Of a stretch of DNA of 7,240 nt, positions 5,672-7,240 are shown in pieces. The notes beneath the pieces were generated by a model. That model made no database searches and had not been told where the DNA came from. It saw only the letters and a list, made by a program, of their open reading frames with translations. Positions within the stretch are counted from its first letter, which is position 1. The number at the start of each line of letters is the position of its first letter. The position numbers were made by a program, and so were the translations under genes. Source of the DNA: Nitrososphaeraceae archaeon (GTDB taxonomy: Archaea; Thermoproteota; Nitrososphaeria; Nitrososphaerales; Nitrososphaeraceae); the NCBI GenBank assembly GCA_025937665.1, contig JAICQW010000088.1, positions 1 through 7,240 on the forward strand, given 5' to 3'.

Positions 5672-6541
5672 TTGACCACTGTATCGGTTGGGATTCCATC
5701 GTACAACGAAGAATCAAATATTAAGAGGATCTTGGAGAATGTGATTTTTTCTAATTTGAATACGATTGATCTTGTCGAAATAATTATCTCTGACGATTCA
5801 ACGGATGATACCCCAAACATAGTTAAACAATTCATGCAAGATCATTCAAAAAAAATTATCCTACTTCATGACGATAATAGAAGAGGAGCAGGAAATGCCT
5901 GGAACAACATAATACAGCATGCAACGGGCGAAGTAATTGTTCTGTATGACGCCGATGTTATACCTGACCTAAATTGCACGAAAGAATTGGTTGGCAAAAT
6001 CAAAAATAATGTGGTTATTTGTGCATCAAATCCAAAGCCAATCGCAGACGCAGGGATTCCTGCAAAGGGCACGATATTTGTGAGCGAATGGTTAGAATCA
6101 GTGAGGAAAAGGCAACTTTCTGAGTACACAGTAATGGGTAGAGGGCTATCGATACGATCTGACATTGCTAGAAAAATATCAATTCCTGAAGACCTAATTG
6201 CCATAGATCTCTTTATACAAAACAAAGTATTGGAAATGGGATATGGTGTGGTATTCAATCCTAGTGCAATTGTTCTATTCAAGCCATCAAAAACATTTGT
6301 TGATTTTGTATCACAAGTTGTAAGGGCAATTAATGGTCACAATCAACTAAAAAAGCTTGGATGCCATATGAGAAATCAGCTTACTCTGAAAACTGCCTTG
6401 ATGGAATTTTTTCGCATGGCATGTAGAGACCCAATAGGTGCACTTTCTACTTGCATTTGTTATATCGTGATTCCGTTCTATATGAAGAGAATTAAAAACA
6501 CGGACTCTGCAATATGGCATACTGCTCAAAGCACGAAATAA
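5672..6541 (+). CDS. Family 2 glycosyltransferase (GT-A fold)
   Basis: A nucleotide-sugar-dependent glycosyltransferase of unknown acceptor, probably acting at the inner membrane face on lipid-linked or surface glycans. The GT-A Rossmann half is plain: VSVGIPSYNEE at residues 4-14, IIISDDSTDDT at 37-47 (nucleotide binding) and the metal-binding DAD at 93-95 in VLYDADVIP. VMGRGLSIR (154-162) and AIDLFIQNK (177-185) occupy the acceptor-site region, with D179 the likely catalytic-base counterpart. The C-terminus has one hydrophobic stretch (about 254-270) followed by basic residues, which could anchor the protein peripherally. There is no polyisoprenyl-glycosyltransferase-type multi-helix tail. 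The start is TTG 5672, the first start after an in-frame TAG at 5663-5665, and it puts the first beta strand at the N-terminus as usual for the family. The gene stands apart from other glycan genes, so its substrate cannot be inferred. Confidence 0.9.
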   Translation: MTTVSVGIPSYNEESNIKRILENVIFSNLNTIDLVEIIISDDSTDDTPNIVKQFMQDHSKKIILLHDDNRRGAGNAWNNIIQHATGEVIVLYDADVIPDLNCTKELVGKIKNNVVICASNPKPIADAGIPAKGTIFVSEWLESVRKRQLSEYTVMGRGLSIRSDIARKISIPEDLIAIDLFIQNKVLEMGYGVVFNPSAIVLFKPSKTFVDFVSQVVRAINGHNQLKKLGCHMRNQLTLKTALMEFFRMACRDPIGALSTCICYIVIPFYMKRIKNTDSAIWHTAQSTK

Positions 6542-6569
6542 AAAAAACAAAAACGCTTAGAATTTCTAA

Positions 6570-6596
6570 TTTTTTCTTAAAAAGGCTGAGCTTTTT
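6570..6596 (+). terminator. T-rich terminator-like stretch after the glycosyltransferase
   Basis: A T6 run (6570-6575) begins 29 nt past the stop codon. It is followed by an AAAAAG/CTTTTT inverted repeat (6579-6596, 6-bp stem, 6-nt loop) that ends in T5. U-tracts of this kind are the usual archaeal termination signal, and the hairpin could reinforce it. The next gene has its own TATA-like box just beyond, consistent with separate transcripts. Confidence 0.45.
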
Positions 6597-6613
6597 ATTC
6601 AAAATAAAAATGG

Positions 6614-6620
6614 TATAAAT
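6614..6620 (+). promoter_or_regulatory. TATA box for the right-edge ORF
   Basis: TATAAAT is centred 30 nt before the TTG at 6647, giving a leader of only a few bases or none. It is among the best TATA matches in the window and lies directly after the terminator-like stretch. Confidence 0.45.
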
Positions 6621-6646
6621 AATCCTCTTCAATTACGATTCTAGAA

Positions 6647-7240
6647 TTGAATGACATTTCAGTTGCATCTTGCGGATACATATGCTATCCAAGAGATAAC
6701 AATGCTCAAAATTTGATAGAGTATTGGAAGAATTCTGACGTTGTTAAAGATTTGTACTTTGCTACGGCAACATTTGCGTTTGAAAGCAAGCCGTATTTTC
6801 CAAATAACTCAAATCATTATATTCTTGTCAAGTATGTTGGCCTTGACAATATTGTTGAAGGAATTTCAAAATATCAACGCCCGAATAGTTCTCTTTTTCT
6901 CGTCAATAATGAAACAGAGTTATTCGAAAAATATCACGAAAAAGTCAGTTATGTTTCAATGTACTACACAAGATACGATCAAGATAATCACGAATTGAGA
7001 GATATAGCAGGGATTTTGGCGAGAAGAGACATGGTCGTAAGTGCAAACCTGGGTAATTTAAAATTCATGAATAACACGAAATTACCATTTATTTTTCCAC
7101 ATGCGGATAATATCATAATTTTAGAAGTTGATGGTAAAAAGAGTCATCAAAGTGATCAGAACTATTGCGAAAAAACAAGAAAGGATGTTGCAAGAAAAGG
7201 GATTCCTCTTATTAATCTTGTAAGCTTCTCTATTTTAGAG
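6647..7240 (+). CDS. Uncharacterised protein with a PD-(D/E)XK/DUF559-like region, partial (3' end outside window)
   Basis: An open frame of 198 codons starts at TTG 6647, the first start after an in-frame TAA at 6620-6622, and continues past the right edge without a stop. The first 110 or so residues (MNDISVASCGYICYPRD...) are not recognised; they contain several beta-like stretches such as HYILVKYVGL and SSLFLVNN. From about 116 the layout resembles a small endonuclease-like fold: helix LRDIAGILARR, then Asp154 before a hydrophobic strand, the ILEVDGKKSH block (158-167; E160, D162, G163, K164, H167), a charged helix with YCEKTRKDVARK (173-184) and GIPLINLVSF. The E-x-D-G...H then D/R-rich helix then G-I-(P/V)-L order is that of DUF559/Vsr-like nuclease domains. 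Fold assignment is by pattern only, and the protein may continue well beyond the window. The 85-residue frame at 6741-6998 is a shadow of this gene. Confidence 0.68.
   Translation, partial: MNDISVASCGYICYPRDNNAQNLIEYWKNSDVVKDLYFATATFAFESKPYFPNNSNHYILVKYVGLDNIVEGISKYQRPNSSLFLVNNETELFEKYHEKVSYVSMYYTRYDQDNHELRDIAGILARRDMVVSANLGNLKFMNNTKLPFIFPHADNIIILEVDGKKSHQSDQNYCEKTRKDVARKGIPLINLVSFSILE

Noticed and set aside
5866..6282. 138-residue minus-strand ORF inside the glycosyltransferase
   Set aside because: It lies entirely antisense to a gene with clear GT-A motifs and has no family signature of its own.
6741..6998. 85-residue plus-strand ORF
   Set aside because: It overlaps the longer open frame 6647-7240 in another frame; the longer frame has protein-like composition and nuclease-like motifs, while this one does not.

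Overview
The window looks like a low-GC chromosomal segment of an archaeon, most likely an ammonia-oxidiser-type thaumarchaeon (Nitrososphaerota). The evidence is the gene set: an archaeal KH/beta-CASP RNase (aCPSF1), the archaeal UPF0147 family, ribosomal protein eS8 (absent from bacteria), and ScpA/ScpB of a type that reads as thaumarchaeal. TATA-like elements sit about 25-30 nt ahead of several start codons with no good Shine-Dalgarno sequence, which fits leaderless archaeal transcripts. The AT-richness and fairly wide intergenic gaps recall Nitrosocosmicus-like soil lineages rather than compact marine ones, but that placement is inference.

Layout. 22-2121 (+) is aCPSF1, the ribonuclease that cleaves RNA 3' ends for transcription termination, with all catalytic motifs intact. 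2122-2892 holds no long plus-strand gene. It contains a possible 47-residue zinc-finger microprotein (2295-2438, +) and a minus-strand UPF0147 gene (2460-2747). From an AT-rich divergent promoter region, a plus-strand cluster follows: scpA (2893-3576), scpB (3605-4117) and rps8e (4187-4573). ScpA and ScpB are the kleisin and winged-helix partners of SMC in chromosome organisation, so the cluster joins chromosome segregation to a ribosomal protein gene. Convergent to it is a divergent porphobilinogen-synthase-like (HemB/ALAD) gene (5550-4633, -). Divergent from that is a family 2 glycosyltransferase (5672-6541, +). After a T-rich terminator-like stretch, an uncharacterised ORF opens at 6647 and runs off the right edge. 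The end of its visible part resembles a PD-(D/E)XK/DUF559-type nuclease core.

The left two thirds is mostly information processing (RNA 3' end formation, SMC-ScpAB, ribosome) and looks like conserved core genome. The right third (HemB-like, glycosyltransferase, nuclease-like ORF) looks more accessory. Its three genes all begin with TTG codons positioned just behind TATA-like boxes. No tRNA, rRNA, CRISPR array, insertion sequence or phage gene was seen. I did not find a convincing multi-gene novel system. The items most worth checking are the altered HemB-like enzyme, the truncated nuclease-like ORF and the zinc-finger microprotein.
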